Shown here piece by piece: positions 44,401 through 54,300 of a stretch of DNA of 64,000 nucleotides (positions within the stretch are counted from its first letter, which is position 1; the number at the start of each line of letters is the position of its first letter). Origin of the DNA: Ogataea parapolymorpha DL-1 (lineage: Eukaryota > Ascomycota > Pichiomycetes > Pichiales > Pichiaceae); assembly GCF_000187245.1 (NCBI RefSeq), contig NC_027863.1, positions 62,001 to 126,000 on the forward strand, given 5' to 3'. The notes under the pieces were generated by a model. That model did no database searches. It worked only from the letters and a program-made list of their open reading frames with translations, and was not told where the DNA came from. The position numbers and the translations under genes were made by a program.

Positions 44401-45789
44401 CTATTTATGACCTTTTCTAGTAAGCTTTTTTTTAACATGCTTTTTCATTTTGGTTTTACGCTTCTCTCTAGCGGCTTCTTTAGCAGCTTTCTTTCTCTCC
44501 TTCTTGGCTTCCTTGTCTTCGTATTTCTTTCCTTTTGGCGTTCCTTCTTCATCTTCACTGTCTTCAAGGTGATCTACATCATCATCGCTCTCCTCGCTCG
44601 ACTCCTCATCGTCATCTTCTTCCTCACTTGAAGATTCCTTTACTAAATCTCTCAAGGTGTCGACTTGCCCGCTCTTGAACTTATCGAAATCGCGCTCTTC
44701 CAAATGGTTCAGCGAGCTAACTAAATGCAATGATCTAAAAACAATGTCTTCTTGGTCATCTTCAGTCTTGTGAGGTAATGTAGCCAGATATTTTTCTAGC
44801 AAGTCCAAATTCTCAGGGTCGTCCAAAGCCAGTCGCCGATCGTTCTTTTCAGGAATCAAGTCAGTAATCAAGTTTGACCACGAGTCGATCACAAACCGAA
44901 ATATCATTCTTTCGGGAAAAACATTGATGTTTTTTGTCCGGGAAAAAAAGTCATTCACGTTCTTGATATCCATTCGCAAGAAATCCATTGACATTTGATG
45001 ATCAGGCTCCACAGACTGAGAAACATCAAACACATACAGCTCGCCCTTATGCACAATAGTGTTGTACTCGCTCAAGTCTGCGTGCACCAGCCGACATTTC
45101 TGATAAAGCCATCTCATGTAAATAAGCAGTCGAATGTAAAAGCGTGCTATTTCTTCGTCATCTTGAAACTCGTAATCTTTCAGTTTTGGAGAAGGCCATC
45201 CGTCTCCTTTGCTAAGATATTCCATCACCAAAACATGCGATTTGAGATCCACTGGCTCAGGAGAAGGGATTCCAGCAGCATGCAACCGTTTTAAATTTCT
45301 AAACTCTTTTTCAGCCCACAGGCGAACCATTTTCCGAGGATTCGACTGGTTGCGTGTATTTCTAAATCTGAACTCACCATCAACATACCTCTCGCGGTCT
45401 TTAAACACTAAAATGGAGGTTTTGTAAATCTTGACAGCATATTCTTTTCCCGTTTCTGAGTTCAATGCGTAATACACATTGGCTTCCTTGCCTGTTGATA
45501 TGCATCCATTGATTTCCGTGATTGTTCCATTTTTAAATAGCTTGGATAAGAATCTCAGCGTCCGAGGATCGAGCACTTGTTCCACTGTGGCTCTTTCAGC
45601 TTTATCTCTGGTAATTCTATGTTTGATCTGATCCACCTTGATGTGAGACGCATATTTGTCCAAAAGTTCAGTTTTTTCTTTCAAAGCCTGGTTTGAAGCT
45701 CCTCTGACAGAATTAGACCTATTAATGGCCTCATCAGAGCTGTAGTCAGAATCCGACAAACTCAAGTCATCTAGATTCAAGTCGCTCAT
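44401..45789 (-). CDS. RIO1: Atypical protein kinase/ATPase Rio1
   Basis: 462 aa (yeast 484). Nucleotide loop STGKEANVYYA with Lys101, invariant Lys120 (YAVKIYKT), catalytic Asp238 in HADLSEYN and metal-binding Asp255 in DVSQSVEPDHQ. Acidic and basic C-terminal tail. Rio1 releases late factors from pre-40S particles and regulates rDNA. It is divergent from KEI1 with about 100 bp between starts. Confidence 0.96.
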   Translation of the reverse strand: MSDLNLDDLSLSDSDYSSDEAINRSNSVRGASNQALKEKTELLDKYASHIKVDQIKHRITRDKAERATVEQVLDPRTLRFLSKLFKNGTITEINGCISTGKEANVYYALNSETGKEYAVKIYKTSILVFKDRERYVDGEFRFRNTRNQSNPRKMVRLWAEKEFRNLKRLHAAGIPSPEPVDLKSHVLVMEYLSKGDGWPSPKLKDYEFQDDEEIARFYIRLLIYMRWLYQKCRLVHADLSEYNTIVHKGELYVFDVSQSVEPDHQMSMDFLRMDIKNVNDFFSRTKNINVFPERMIFRFVIDSWSNLITDLIPEKNDRRLALDDPENLDLLEKYLATLPHKTEDDQEDIVFRSLHLVSSLNHLEERDFDKFKSGQVDTLRDLVKESSSEEEDDDEESSEESDDDVDHLEDSEDEEGTPKGKKYEDKEAKKERKKAAKEAAREKRKTKMKKHVKKKLTRKGHK

Positions 45790-45890
45790 ATTGTCAAAAA
45801 ATCAAATAATTTTTTTTTCCACTTTGTGCACGAACCTGTACTGACAGTTTTGATTTAAATTTATTTAATTCAGAAATCAACAGTTTATAG

Positions 45891-46545
45891 ATGGTGCTTA
45901 TAAAAAGCCTACCGCAGGTATGTCTCATCGCGGATTTGTTGTCCAGGACTAACAGGATAGAAGTTTTTGGGATACCCACTTTATATAGGCGTGGAGCTGG
46001 TGCTGCTCTATGCCGTGATCAATAAGATGTGTGGCGTGTACGGTTTGCTTTCATTCCTAACAGGCCATCCAATCGATGCCGTGCAATGGGTGTACTATCT
46101 CTCGTCCACAGCAGTCATGATCCTATATATCCAGGGATTCCGGAGAGTACAAACACCAAATATAAACTGGTTTTCGCTTGTCGTTCTCGTTTATCTGCTC
46201 GACACGGTGATCGGATTTTTGTATACAGGTTATTTTTCCTGGTTGTGGTTTTCTGAGCACGATACTTCTGTGGAGCTTATAGCCCGTGCTGTTACGGAGG
46301 ATCTTTCATCCCAATCTGCATCCGAAGCCTACGAACTATTTGTCACCGTCGCCCTAACGGTTGTTACCAGTTTGGTGCGACTATATTTCACCGTGATTAT
46401 GTTAGCATTTTTCAAAGAGATGCGTACAGCAGCTAAATTCGATGCAAGATTCCGCATATCGAGCGCCTCTGCATCCTCGAGCGCTCTCAGATGGCTAAAT
46501 AAAGCTCAACACCAATCATACAGCGTTCTGAATAGGATTGTTTAA
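45891..46545 (+). CDS. KEI1: IPC synthase regulatory subunit Kei1, two exons
   Basis: Exon 1 is only nine codons (45891-45917, MVLIKSLPQ); exon 2 (45961-46545) continues KFLGYPLYIGVE, together 203 aa. The joined N-terminus matches the Saccharomyces Kei1 start (LP-SFLGF-PLY) and is lost without splicing. Four hydrophobic segments are visible, with the conserved GAYG-like CGVYGLLSFLTGHPIDAVQW near residue 35-55. Kei1 holds Aur1 in the Golgi and is needed for inositol phosphorylceramide synthesis. A reading of exon 2 alone would miss the true start. Confidence 0.88.
45918..45960 (+). other. KEI1: KEI1 intron (43 nt)
   Basis: 5' splice site GTATGT at 45918, branch site GACTAAC at 45947-45953, in-frame 3' splice site ATAG ending 45960, eight nt after the branch A. 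A closer AG (CTAACAG, ending 45955) also exists but leads to a stop after ten codons. Length is not a multiple of three, so splicing is required. Confidence 0.85.
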
Positions 46546-46873
46546 TCATAAGCGATGACGTTTTCTGGCTACTATTGTTTCTGTGCATATACATTAAATA
46601 TTACGACTAACGGCAAGTGAAGTCCAATTGTCTCGATATTGCTAAATTGACCTGTATCCTGATTTAACACTAGACAGCTCAATCATCAGCAAGCCCATTG
46701 ATTAAGCTGGGACATTCTTCGTTCTTAGAATTTCAAGACAATTCCGGTCCGGTAAAAAAAGTTGCCGAAAAAGGTTTTTGTTGAAAAGGAAGTATTCAGT
46801 GCAGCCCCACCAACAGTGCGATATTCGTGAAATAGATCGCTTAGAATCATCATATGTGCCAGAAATAGCCGTC
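46546..46873 (+). other. 328-bp intergenic region upstream of the HSF-type regulator
   Basis: No gene is visible. It holds the KEI1 3' end, A/T-rich stretches and a poly-A run (GGTAAAAAAAG, near 46751) about 120 bp before the next ATG. The frame of the next gene is open for 32 codons before its ATG, but without an upstream ATG. A GACTAAC at about 46602 has no matching splice sites and looks coincidental. A long 5' leader is typical for regulatory genes of filamentation. Confidence 0.5.
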
Positions 46874-48715
46874 ATGTCGTCAGAAGAGCCGGTGGCAGTG
46901 GCCAAACAGGATGAAACAAAAGAAATTAAGGATAAAGAAACCAAAAATCCTAACACTTCGTTCATTCACAAATTGTACGCAATGTTGGAAGACCACAACC
47001 TTGATCACCTTATATGGTGGCATTCGAACCAGACGTCTTTCTATGTTCTTCCTTCCGAAGAGTTTACAAGAGTATTAAGCAATTATTTCAAACATGCAAA
47101 TATTGCTTCGTTTATACGGCAGCTGAACATGTACGGGTTTCATAAAGTGAACGATAACTTTAACAACGAGACGCTAACCACAACACCACCTCCGTCAGAC
47201 CAGACGGGCTCTAGAAAAGGCTCTAACTCGTCGAACAATTCATCATATGTCTGGGAATTCAAACACTCATCTGGCTGGTTCAGACAAGGAAACATCGAGG
47301 GTCTAACTCAGATCAAGCGACGCTCGTTCAAAAATATTACCTCACAAAAGGAAGTTCACAGTTTGAAGCTTCCCCAGACGGAGGGAATGAAAGACGCCCA
47401 AAATTACGTGCCATATAGGTACCATCCAAGTAGTCCGGGAGATCTGAACGACGCAACGATGCAAGAAGAAATGGATATGAAAGCTAGACTTACCAACTCT
47501 TATGTGCAACAGCAGATGAGTACGACGATGCCACCCAAGGAATTAAATTACCTAGAGCTCACCGGTCAGTATCACGATTTACTTAGAGCTTACGACGCTT
47601 TGACATATCGCTATAAAATTGTGAAAGAAGACTTAACAAAAACAAACTATGATTGTGTTTCGCTTCTGGACGTTCTTAAGGATGTCGTTGGGCTGATACC
47701 CAAAGAACCGGCTAACGAAATGATGACTACAAAATTGCTCTCGGAGTTGGAAAAGTTCAAGACCAACGTTCTTCAACGGTGCGCCGCGCGAGACATGGCT
47801 TTCAAACAAGTGACAAATGGCCTCGGACACTATGGCGAGGGCGGCTCAATCTTCTCGGACAGCCACGGATCTCTTGCTGTTCCGGTTCACACCCCTCATA
47901 CGTCTATCTCTCATATACCCCAGCCTCCACCGCGCAACTCATCCGCCACGTCGTCCTTCCATCCTTATGACCAAAGTCAACTGCCTTATAAGGATATCAG
48001 ATACAGTGGATCCTCAAACAGGCCCAGAAACTTATCTGTATTTGACCCATTGCAACCTGCAACGCCTTCAATGATCAACACTGGTCCTCCTCCACCTCCA
48101 CCGGGCGAGCAATCGCCAGCAATTTTAAGTCAAATGCATGAGAGCGACATGTCACACCAATCTGCGCAGCAACCTATGCGTCGTAATTCTCCAGCAATAA
48201 TGCCATTCTCGGGTTCTCCTGGTCCTGTGCGGCGGTCTTCTCCCGGGCCAGGAAACCTGCCTCCACCGCTGATAATGCAAACATTATCGGGAGTTCCTGC
48301 AGAAAGTGCTAAAACGAGATCGTCGTCTGCCAACTCGCTGTCATATCTTCAAAACACTGCTCCAGCTCCTTCTGGCTCGCCAACAAGCAATCTGAAAAGA
48401 GCAGGGTCGGTGCCATCGCAGCCGGTGGCGGAGGAAAAACGATCGAGTCAAACTTACTCACTGAGCAATCCGCCAAGATCGATACCCTCCCAAATGAACC
48501 AACGGTCAGTCCACGAACACCAGCAACAACAGACAGCACAGCAAAGCAGAACCAACTCCTCCAGCTCAGTGAGCGCTACATCTGTTCCTGGTTTCCAGAA
48601 CACGTCGTCAACGACTGTGTATTCTCTCTTGAATCCTCCAAAAGGTCGCTCAGAAGAGCACAAGAGAGAACCTGAAGTACCTGAAGAAAGCGTCAAGAGA
48701 ATCCGCACCCAATAG
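46874..48715 (+). CDS. HSF-type DNA-binding transcription factor (Sfl1/Mga1-like)
   Basis: 613 aa from the ATG at 46874. An HSF-fold winged helix lies at about residues 30-135 (FIHKLYAMLEDHNLDHLIWW, then SNYFKHANIASFIRQLNMYGFHKV and SGWFRQGNIEGLTQIKRR). Residues ~215-285 form a probable coiled-coil oligomerisation region; the rest is Ser/Pro/Gln-rich. Sfl1 represses filamentation genes, Mga1 activates them; the DNA-binding domain alone does not decide between them. The presence of a 300-aa disordered C-terminus favours Sfl1. Confidence 0.82.
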   Translation: MSSEEPVAVAKQDETKEIKDKETKNPNTSFIHKLYAMLEDHNLDHLIWWHSNQTSFYVLPSEEFTRVLSNYFKHANIASFIRQLNMYGFHKVNDNFNNETLTTTPPPSDQTGSRKGSNSSNNSSYVWEFKHSSGWFRQGNIEGLTQIKRRSFKNITSQKEVHSLKLPQTEGMKDAQNYVPYRYHPSSPGDLNDATMQEEMDMKARLTNSYVQQQMSTTMPPKELNYLELTGQYHDLLRAYDALTYRYKIVKEDLTKTNYDCVSLLDVLKDVVGLIPKEPANEMMTTKLLSELEKFKTNVLQRCAARDMAFKQVTNGLGHYGEGGSIFSDSHGSLAVPVHTPHTSISHIPQPPPRNSSATSSFHPYDQSQLPYKDIRYSGSSNRPRNLSVFDPLQPATPSMINTGPPPPPPGEQSPAILSQMHESDMSHQSAQQPMRRNSPAIMPFSGSPGPVRRSSPGPGNLPPPLIMQTLSGVPAESAKTRSSSANSLSYLQNTAPAPSGSPTSNLKRAGSVPSQPVAEEKRSSQTYSLSNPPRSIPSQMNQRSVHEHQQQQTAQQSRTNSSSSVSATSVPGFQNTSSTTVYSLLNPPKGRSEEHKREPEVPEESVKRIRTQ

Positions 48716-48735
48716 CTTTTAATTACACCGATTTC

Positions 48736-49464
48736 TTAATTGAGCGTATTTATTAATGAGTCGTTAGACTTTAAAAGCGGATTATTTCTGGCTTGAGTCA
48801 ACTTTTTAGCATATTCGTCTCCGTAGAGGCACTCGATAGTGTCTATGAGTAAGCTATACTCTCCAAATTTTTTATCAGCAATAGAGAGTCCAACGCTCCT
48901 TACACGATCCTTCTCAAACTCCTCGTCGTACTGTATTTGGATCTTGCCCTTATTAGTAAGTACAAAATCACTGAAAGAGATAAACACATCTTGCCATTGA
49001 CTATTATTCTCAAGAAAGACTCTATGCTGAAATAAATCTGTTCTAGATGAAGTATCCGTTTGAAAATTGATCATGAACTTCCGTGCTGGAGTTTGGTTTT
49101 TCACCCGCAAATGAACCGCGTAGAACGTCGACAGGTCCCACCAAAAGTTGGCAAATCGCTTGCTAAGATAAAACGGCCTGAAAGAATGCTTTTTTTGGCG
49201 ATCTTTGGTCTTGAACATCGCCCATCCGGAATCCTTCACCTTTGGGTCAGCTGGGAGGTTAAGGTTCAAATTTCCATGGAATCGTGCGCACAAATTCCCC
49301 GTGTCTTCATCTCTATAAGGATCAAAGTGAACGGTGGAGAATCCTCCCAGTGATTCGTCAGAGGTGGTGATTATCCTGTTAAAGGTCTTTGGATCCTTGA
49401 AATCTAGAAGTACGAGTCTCAGCTGTTGGCTTGGGGAAACGTAGTTCTTGAATGCTTGCAACAT
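48736..49464 (-). CDS. CIA30: Complex I assembly factor, CIA30 family
   Basis: 242 aa. CIA30 domain over most of the length: DPKTFNRIITTSDESLGGFSTVHFD, then FRPFYLSKRFANFWWDLSTF and later SIADKKFGEYSLLIDTIECLYG. Family members (CIA30/NDUFAF1) are chaperones for assembly of NADH:ubiquinone oxidoreductase membrane arm in mitochondria. Complex I is absent in Saccharomyces, so this gene helps place the organism. No clear presequence is visible, so import would use an internal or short N-terminal signal. Convergent with the HSF-type gene (20-bp gap). Confidence 0.88.
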   Translation of the reverse strand: MLQAFKNYVSPSQQLRLVLLDFKDPKTFNRIITTSDESLGGFSTVHFDPYRDEDTGNLCARFHGNLNLNLPADPKVKDSGWAMFKTKDRQKKHSFRPFYLSKRFANFWWDLSTFYAVHLRVKNQTPARKFMINFQTDTSSRTDLFQHRVFLENNSQWQDVFISFSDFVLTNKGKIQIQYDEEFEKDRVRSVGLSIADKKFGEYSLLIDTIECLYGDEYAKKLTQARNNPLLKSNDSLINTLN

Positions 49465-49573
49465 AAATTACCAAAATGTGCTTACTCCTCAATTTACCCC
49501 ATTCTAGCACAGCCCTATTTGACTTAACGTTCAAAATAGATAAAAAGTTTTAGAATAATAATAAACAAGGCAG

Positions 49574-49804
49574 ATGAATCATCAAAAGATTGCAGCCCGG
49601 CATAAAAAGGTTTTACGTGCACAGAAGCCACTAAAATACAAGCAAAAGAACTTTGAGTTGCTTCTCTATCTAAACTATCTTCGTTTTATGAATGCACTTG
49701 TCAAAAAGGCTAACGAATTATCAGAGCAAGACGCGAGCTCCGAGATATTACACAAACATCTCGAAGACGCCAAATTGGAGATGCTACAGCGGTTCAAGGG
49801 CTAG
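49574..49804 (+). CDS. Small histone-fold protein, CENP-W/Wip1-like
   Basis: 76 aa, one small helical protein. Basic start (RHKKVLRAQKPLKYKQK) and a helix LLLYLNYLRFMNALVKKANEL, then HKHLEDAKLEMLQRFKG: the layout and pattern (L-LNYL-F---L---A-----, then H----K..L.R..G) match CENP-W. CENP-W pairs with CENP-T (Wip1 with Cnn1 in yeast) to bridge the centromere to the outer kinetochore. Short length makes chance similarity possible. It converges on BCS1 with 17 bp between stops. Confidence 0.6.
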   Translation: MNHQKIAARHKKVLRAQKPLKYKQKNFELLLYLNYLRFMNALVKKANELSEQDASSEILHKHLEDAKLEMLQRFKG

Positions 49805-49821
49805 TGAGTCATTATTATACA

Positions 49822-51159
49822 TCATTCATAAAAGAAATTGTTGAGGTGGGGCTGTTTCAGCACCTCGATATTATCGATAGCAGCATCCGGACTTTCTTTG
49901 AACTGCACGAATAATCCCTGCAATTGTGCCGTACTGATGTAAGGCAACTTGAGCTCATTGTACTTTTTCATGAAAATATCGGCTTTCTCATCTTCTCCAG
50001 GATAGAACCGCAGGAACATTTGCTGGATCTGATAGTTTGTTGCGTTGTCGATCAGCACTTTGTAATCAATTCTTCCCGGTCTCAACAAAGCAGGGTCCAA
50101 TTTTTGCGGGTGGTTGGTAGTCATGAAAGTAAGGATCTCGTCAGCAGAAGCAACTCCATCTAGAGCATTCAATAGGCCACTGAAAGTCACCCCAGCAACG
50201 TATCCTTGTTCTCTATTTTGCTCACGTTTATTGAAAGCAGCATCAATATCCTCCAACAGTAATATGGTTCGTTCTGGAATATTGTTCATCAAATATGCCA
50301 GCCTATCATCGGTCAAATTGGGCTCACTAATGTTCAATATCGCAATATTATAATCAAGCTCGCCGGCAAGAGCTTGGATGAAGCTGGTTTTTCCGGATCC
50401 TGGTGGTCCGTAAAGCAGATATCCTCTTCTATAAGGAATTCCTCTATCATGATACCACTTTCCCGACTGAAGAAACTCTTTCACATCTTTAATGATAGCC
50501 TCTTTAACACCATAATCAAGAACCACCGAGTCCATCACTCTCTTTTTTCGTGGTTGTCCAAAAGGTCTCCAATCCTGTCCCCATGACTTGAATAGAACCG
50601 TCTTCCCTTCTGCCATTTTCATTGCCATCGCCCTTGCCTCGTCCAGGATCGATGCCAGCAAGTATTTGTCTTTGTACAATGTCGTCAATGTGATAGTCTC
50701 TGTTGGTACACCGGAATTATGCAATCTTTCCGAACGCTCGCGCTTCACATAGAACCAGGCTCCGTCATATTTTAGCCAATGATTTCCTGGGCCAGGAACA
50801 AAGGAAAAACCCGTGGAGATCGAGCCGTTGGGATGCTGGACGTATTTCGTCTGAACGCTTAAATGTCTAGAAGATCTGTGTTTATAGTTCGACATCCAAT
50901 GAAGAAACCAATCGTACGATTTATCTGTACTTCGTAACTCCAGATCCACAAGCATTCGCCGGTATGCTAAGCTGGCCAAAGAGCCCACAGACTTGCGAAG
51001 AAGAGCCAAGGAGCCTCCAAGCACCATGAGGCCTCCACCGGCCGTGAAGTATGGGTTCCCAGATATTACCGAAGGCAGCATATCCACCCCCGGTAGCTTG
51101 CTCTCGTCGATTGGAACCGGCTCTTCGGGCTTTTTTTCTCCGGGCAGATTTGGTGTCAT
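49822..51159 (-). CDS. BCS1: Mitochondrial AAA chaperone Bcs1
   Basis: 445 aa (yeast 456). One N-terminal membrane helix near residues 39-55 with following positively charged residues, the BCS1-specific domain (about 60-200) and an AAA ATPase with Walker A GPPGSGKT at 251-258, Walker [11 protein letters not shown] and sensor [18 protein letters not shown]. Bcs1 translocates and inserts the folded Rieske Fe-S protein into complex III. It lies next to a complex I assembly factor, but genes are independent (own promoter region of 180 bp shared with UBP2). Confidence 0.96.
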   Translation of the reverse strand: MTPNLPGEKKPEEPVPIDESKLPGVDMLPSVISGNPYFTAGGGLMVLGGSLALLRKSVGSLASLAYRRMLVDLELRSTDKSYDWFLHWMSNYKHRSSRHLSVQTKYVQHPNGSISTGFSFVPGPGNHWLKYDGAWFYVKRERSERLHNSGVPTETITLTTLYKDKYLLASILDEARAMAMKMAEGKTVLFKSWGQDWRPFGQPRKKRVMDSVVLDYGVKEAIIKDVKEFLQSGKWYHDRGIPYRRGYLLYGPPGSGKTSFIQALAGELDYNIAILNISEPNLTDDRLAYLMNNIPERTILLLEDIDAAFNKREQNREQGYVAGVTFSGLLNALDGVASADEILTFMTTNHPQKLDPALLRPGRIDYKVLIDNATNYQIQQMFLRFYPGEDEKADIFMKKYNELKLPYISTAQLQGLFVQFKESPDAAIDNIEVLKQPHLNNFFYE

Positions 51160-51329
51160 ATCTACTAAACAATTTATAGTGAAAAATCCACCAATATTAT
51201 TTCTGGAACCACACCCGGGACCTTAGAATGCTATCAGTCTAAGAAATCTGTTTAAATTCACATTATTAACGGCAAACGGTATCCTGTCATAAACGTTACG
51301 GACTTTGTAATTTCGCCATCAGAGCGTCT

Positions 51330-51374
51330 ATGAGTCAGAATGCCAGATTCCATACCGCCCCCAGATTACTCTGA
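51330..51374 (+). promoter_or_regulatory. 15-codon overlapping uORF at the UBP2 start
   Basis: An ATG ten bases before the UBP2 ATG opens an out-of-frame 14-residue reading frame that ends with TGA at 51372-51374, inside UBP2. If transcripts start upstream, UBP2 translation depends on leaky scanning. It may be outside the mRNA leader. Confidence 0.35.
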
Positions 51375-54300
51375 AGTAGTCAATTCCGAGAGAACAGCAG
51401 AGCTTAACGAGCTGTATCCCTCTGTGCCACCTAGGAATGAGGACTACTCGCGCAATAAGGAGGAAGATTTAGCTGTTGCAGATGACCAAATTGAATTGGA
51501 TGCAAGTGACGGAAGCAATGGGTCGATGGATATGAACTCCCCATATTTCGAGGAGATCCCTCCACGTGCAGCAGAGAAGACCTACAACTTTAAGGATGCC
51601 GAGTTCTTCAAAACAAGTGAACGTATACTAGATGATTTGAGAAATGACCCATTCTTTTTGCTGAGCGGATTTGATGTGTCGGGGGAAATTGGAAAGGGAA
51701 TTCTAGGTGAGGAAACCGTTTACTACGCAGAAAGATTACACGGGTTTATCAAAAATTCATCCAAGAAATACCAGGCATTGATCCCGGTTTCCACGTTTGA
51801 CCAGCTGAACACAGCAAAGCCCGAGGAATTGGAGGATGGATGGAAGTTATGGACCGTTAATGGTATCATTGCTCCATCGCCGCAATTGTCAATGCCCAGA
51901 CACCCACTCTTCCATTTTAGAATCAAGATGAAAGGAAAGGGAAACGCCATGCATGTGAAACACAAGTTCTACAGCTTTGGTGATAACCAATTGCTGGAAC
52001 AAGACAAGAAAGATTTAATGTTGGACGTTATTGGAATCAAAAAACAGGCATCTTTTGCGTCCGACGCAGAGCAAGAGTATAACAATAGGGTTTTGGTGGA
52101 CTCAATTCCGCAAATAATAGACTCGGCGAATTATATCTGTGAATCCACTGGAACAATTCTCAGAATTGAACTTTATCCATCGGTTTTCAATTATGATGAC
52201 CTCAAGCATTTTGAAAAGGAAGAGATTGAACTTAGGGTCTCGTCTTTTCTTTCTCAGTTGCCGGACAACGGTATCGATAAGTTTCCTGTTCCCTCAACGA
52301 TTGACTGCTTGAACACATTGTTCAAAGTTCTGAAAGGTCCACTTACCAACTTAGACACAGACGATATCAAAACCCTCAAGCCAAACAATTCCGTTGTCTT
52401 GAGATTGCATTTACAATTGGAGCTCCTGCCTTCCAAATTGTTCTTCAGAGAAATAAATGATGAGCTTCAACCACCTCGATTTTCAGATTTGGGTCAGTAT
52501 ATGAAAGTTGGATATGACTATTACCTGAGGGCTCTGACAGAAGTTCTGTACCTAGGATCTATATTTTCTCCAACGTCAGAGTTTTTCAAAATCAAAACCA
52601 CGTTTCAATCTGATATGGCCCAAGTGTTCAGAATTTTAAACGAGCCTGACCTCTCCAGTCAGCTACAGTACTGGGATAAATTTCAGTACATTACCGCTAT
52701 GACTGCTCTTAGTATTTGTCCATACTATACGGACAACATGATCATAGATTGTTATTCGATTATGACTAACCTGAATCCTGACAATACGCCGGAGCTCTTT
52801 GATGCCTTGACGTATTGTGCTACATCAAGACAAGGAAATGATCTATCGATGTTTGTTGCCACACTCAGATCCAAGGGCGTGGTAGGTTTCATGGAGTTGA
52901 GAAGCTGTTTCCAAAAGTTTGGCTTTGACATCACAAACCCTGAGGTCGTACGGACTTTAACTGACGACCAACTCATATCTTCATACAAAAACAATGTGAT
53001 TGTCAGCTCTACAAAGTACGAACGTTCGACCTTTAGAGAGGCCTTAGAGAAGGTTGGCCAATACCGAGAAAGCACAAAGATTCGGAATTTTCTGGATACG
53101 GAGCCCTTGTTTGATGTTTCCGAGGCATACGAAACGCTCGAAACAGACCCATCAGTGGACGATGATGTTCTAATTACCGCTTTTCAACTTAAAGCGGAGG
53201 ATTCCGTCTATTACTCTTCCTTATACGCTAGAGCGCTCATGACCATTGCGCTACAGAGAAAGAGCCCTATGCTATTTAGTTACATCCACGCAAGCCTTCC
53301 ACAATTTGCTCAATCGATTCCCTCGCTGGAGGAGGCATACGAGCTGATTGGCTGCGACCAGTATGCAGACGACTCCTCAGTGGTTAGAATTTTCCAGGAG
53401 AGAGTGGCCAAAGAGATGAACGTTGATTTCTATCGTCTTTGGGTTTGCTTGAAGGTGATTGGAGAGGCGAAGAAATCCAAGTTGATAGAGGGATTTCTAA
53501 ACTCTGGAGTCATGGATTCCAGACTACTTTCCGTGGAAAAGACGCCAGCCGGATTGAATAATATTGGAAATACGTGCTACCTCAACTCGTTGCTGCAATA
53601 CTATTTTGTCATTGAGCCTTTGAGAAGCCTGATTTTGCAATTCAACAAGACACTGAAGAGGCACAAAATTGAAAATGATGAAAACTACCTTGTCCGGAGA
53701 ATTGGAGGAAGGACTGTTGGATACAAAGAGATTGAAAGATCCTACCAGTTCATGTATCAACTGAGGGACTTGTACGACAAGATGATTCATGAGAATACAA
53801 GATGCGTCCAGCCGACTAGGGAACTTGCTTATCTTGCTTTCAGTCCTATAAGTGACGAGGTCGAGTTCGCAGAGGATACGGGCGACCCAGAAGATGCAGT
53901 GATGGGTGACGATGAGGAGCAATCCGAAGTTCAAGAGCATGGAGAGGTGAGTATTGAGTTGGTTGAAAAAGCAAAGCACGATGAAGAGGTGCCTGAGACC
54001 AAGCTAGATGATCATTCCGTAATGGACGTGGATGAGAAGACTCCTTCAGCACCACAAAAGACTACGCTTCATAGTGCAGCTACGGCCAAAATTAGTGCAG
54101 ATCAAATTGAAAACGCTCTTGAGATAGGAAGACAACAAGACGTGACAGAATGTATTGAAAACGTGCTGATTCAAATAGAAAGCGCGCTCGAGCCTGAAAA
54201 TTTGGACTCAGACAATGAGCAGATTGATCTTGTCAAACAGCTCTTTTATGGAAAGACAAAGCAAATTTTGATGCCCGTTGATCCAGTGACTAAAGAGGAA

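Noticed and set aside
45951..45955. CTAACAG acceptor in the KEI1 intron as the main splice site
   Set aside because: It shifts the frame and meets a stop after ten codons; the ATAG at 45957-45960 gives the family sequence.
46596..46606. GACTAAC in the region upstream of the HSF-type gene as a branch site
   Set aside because: There is no ATG with a GTATGT/GTAAGT upstream between the KEI1 stop and this point, so no intron can be built.
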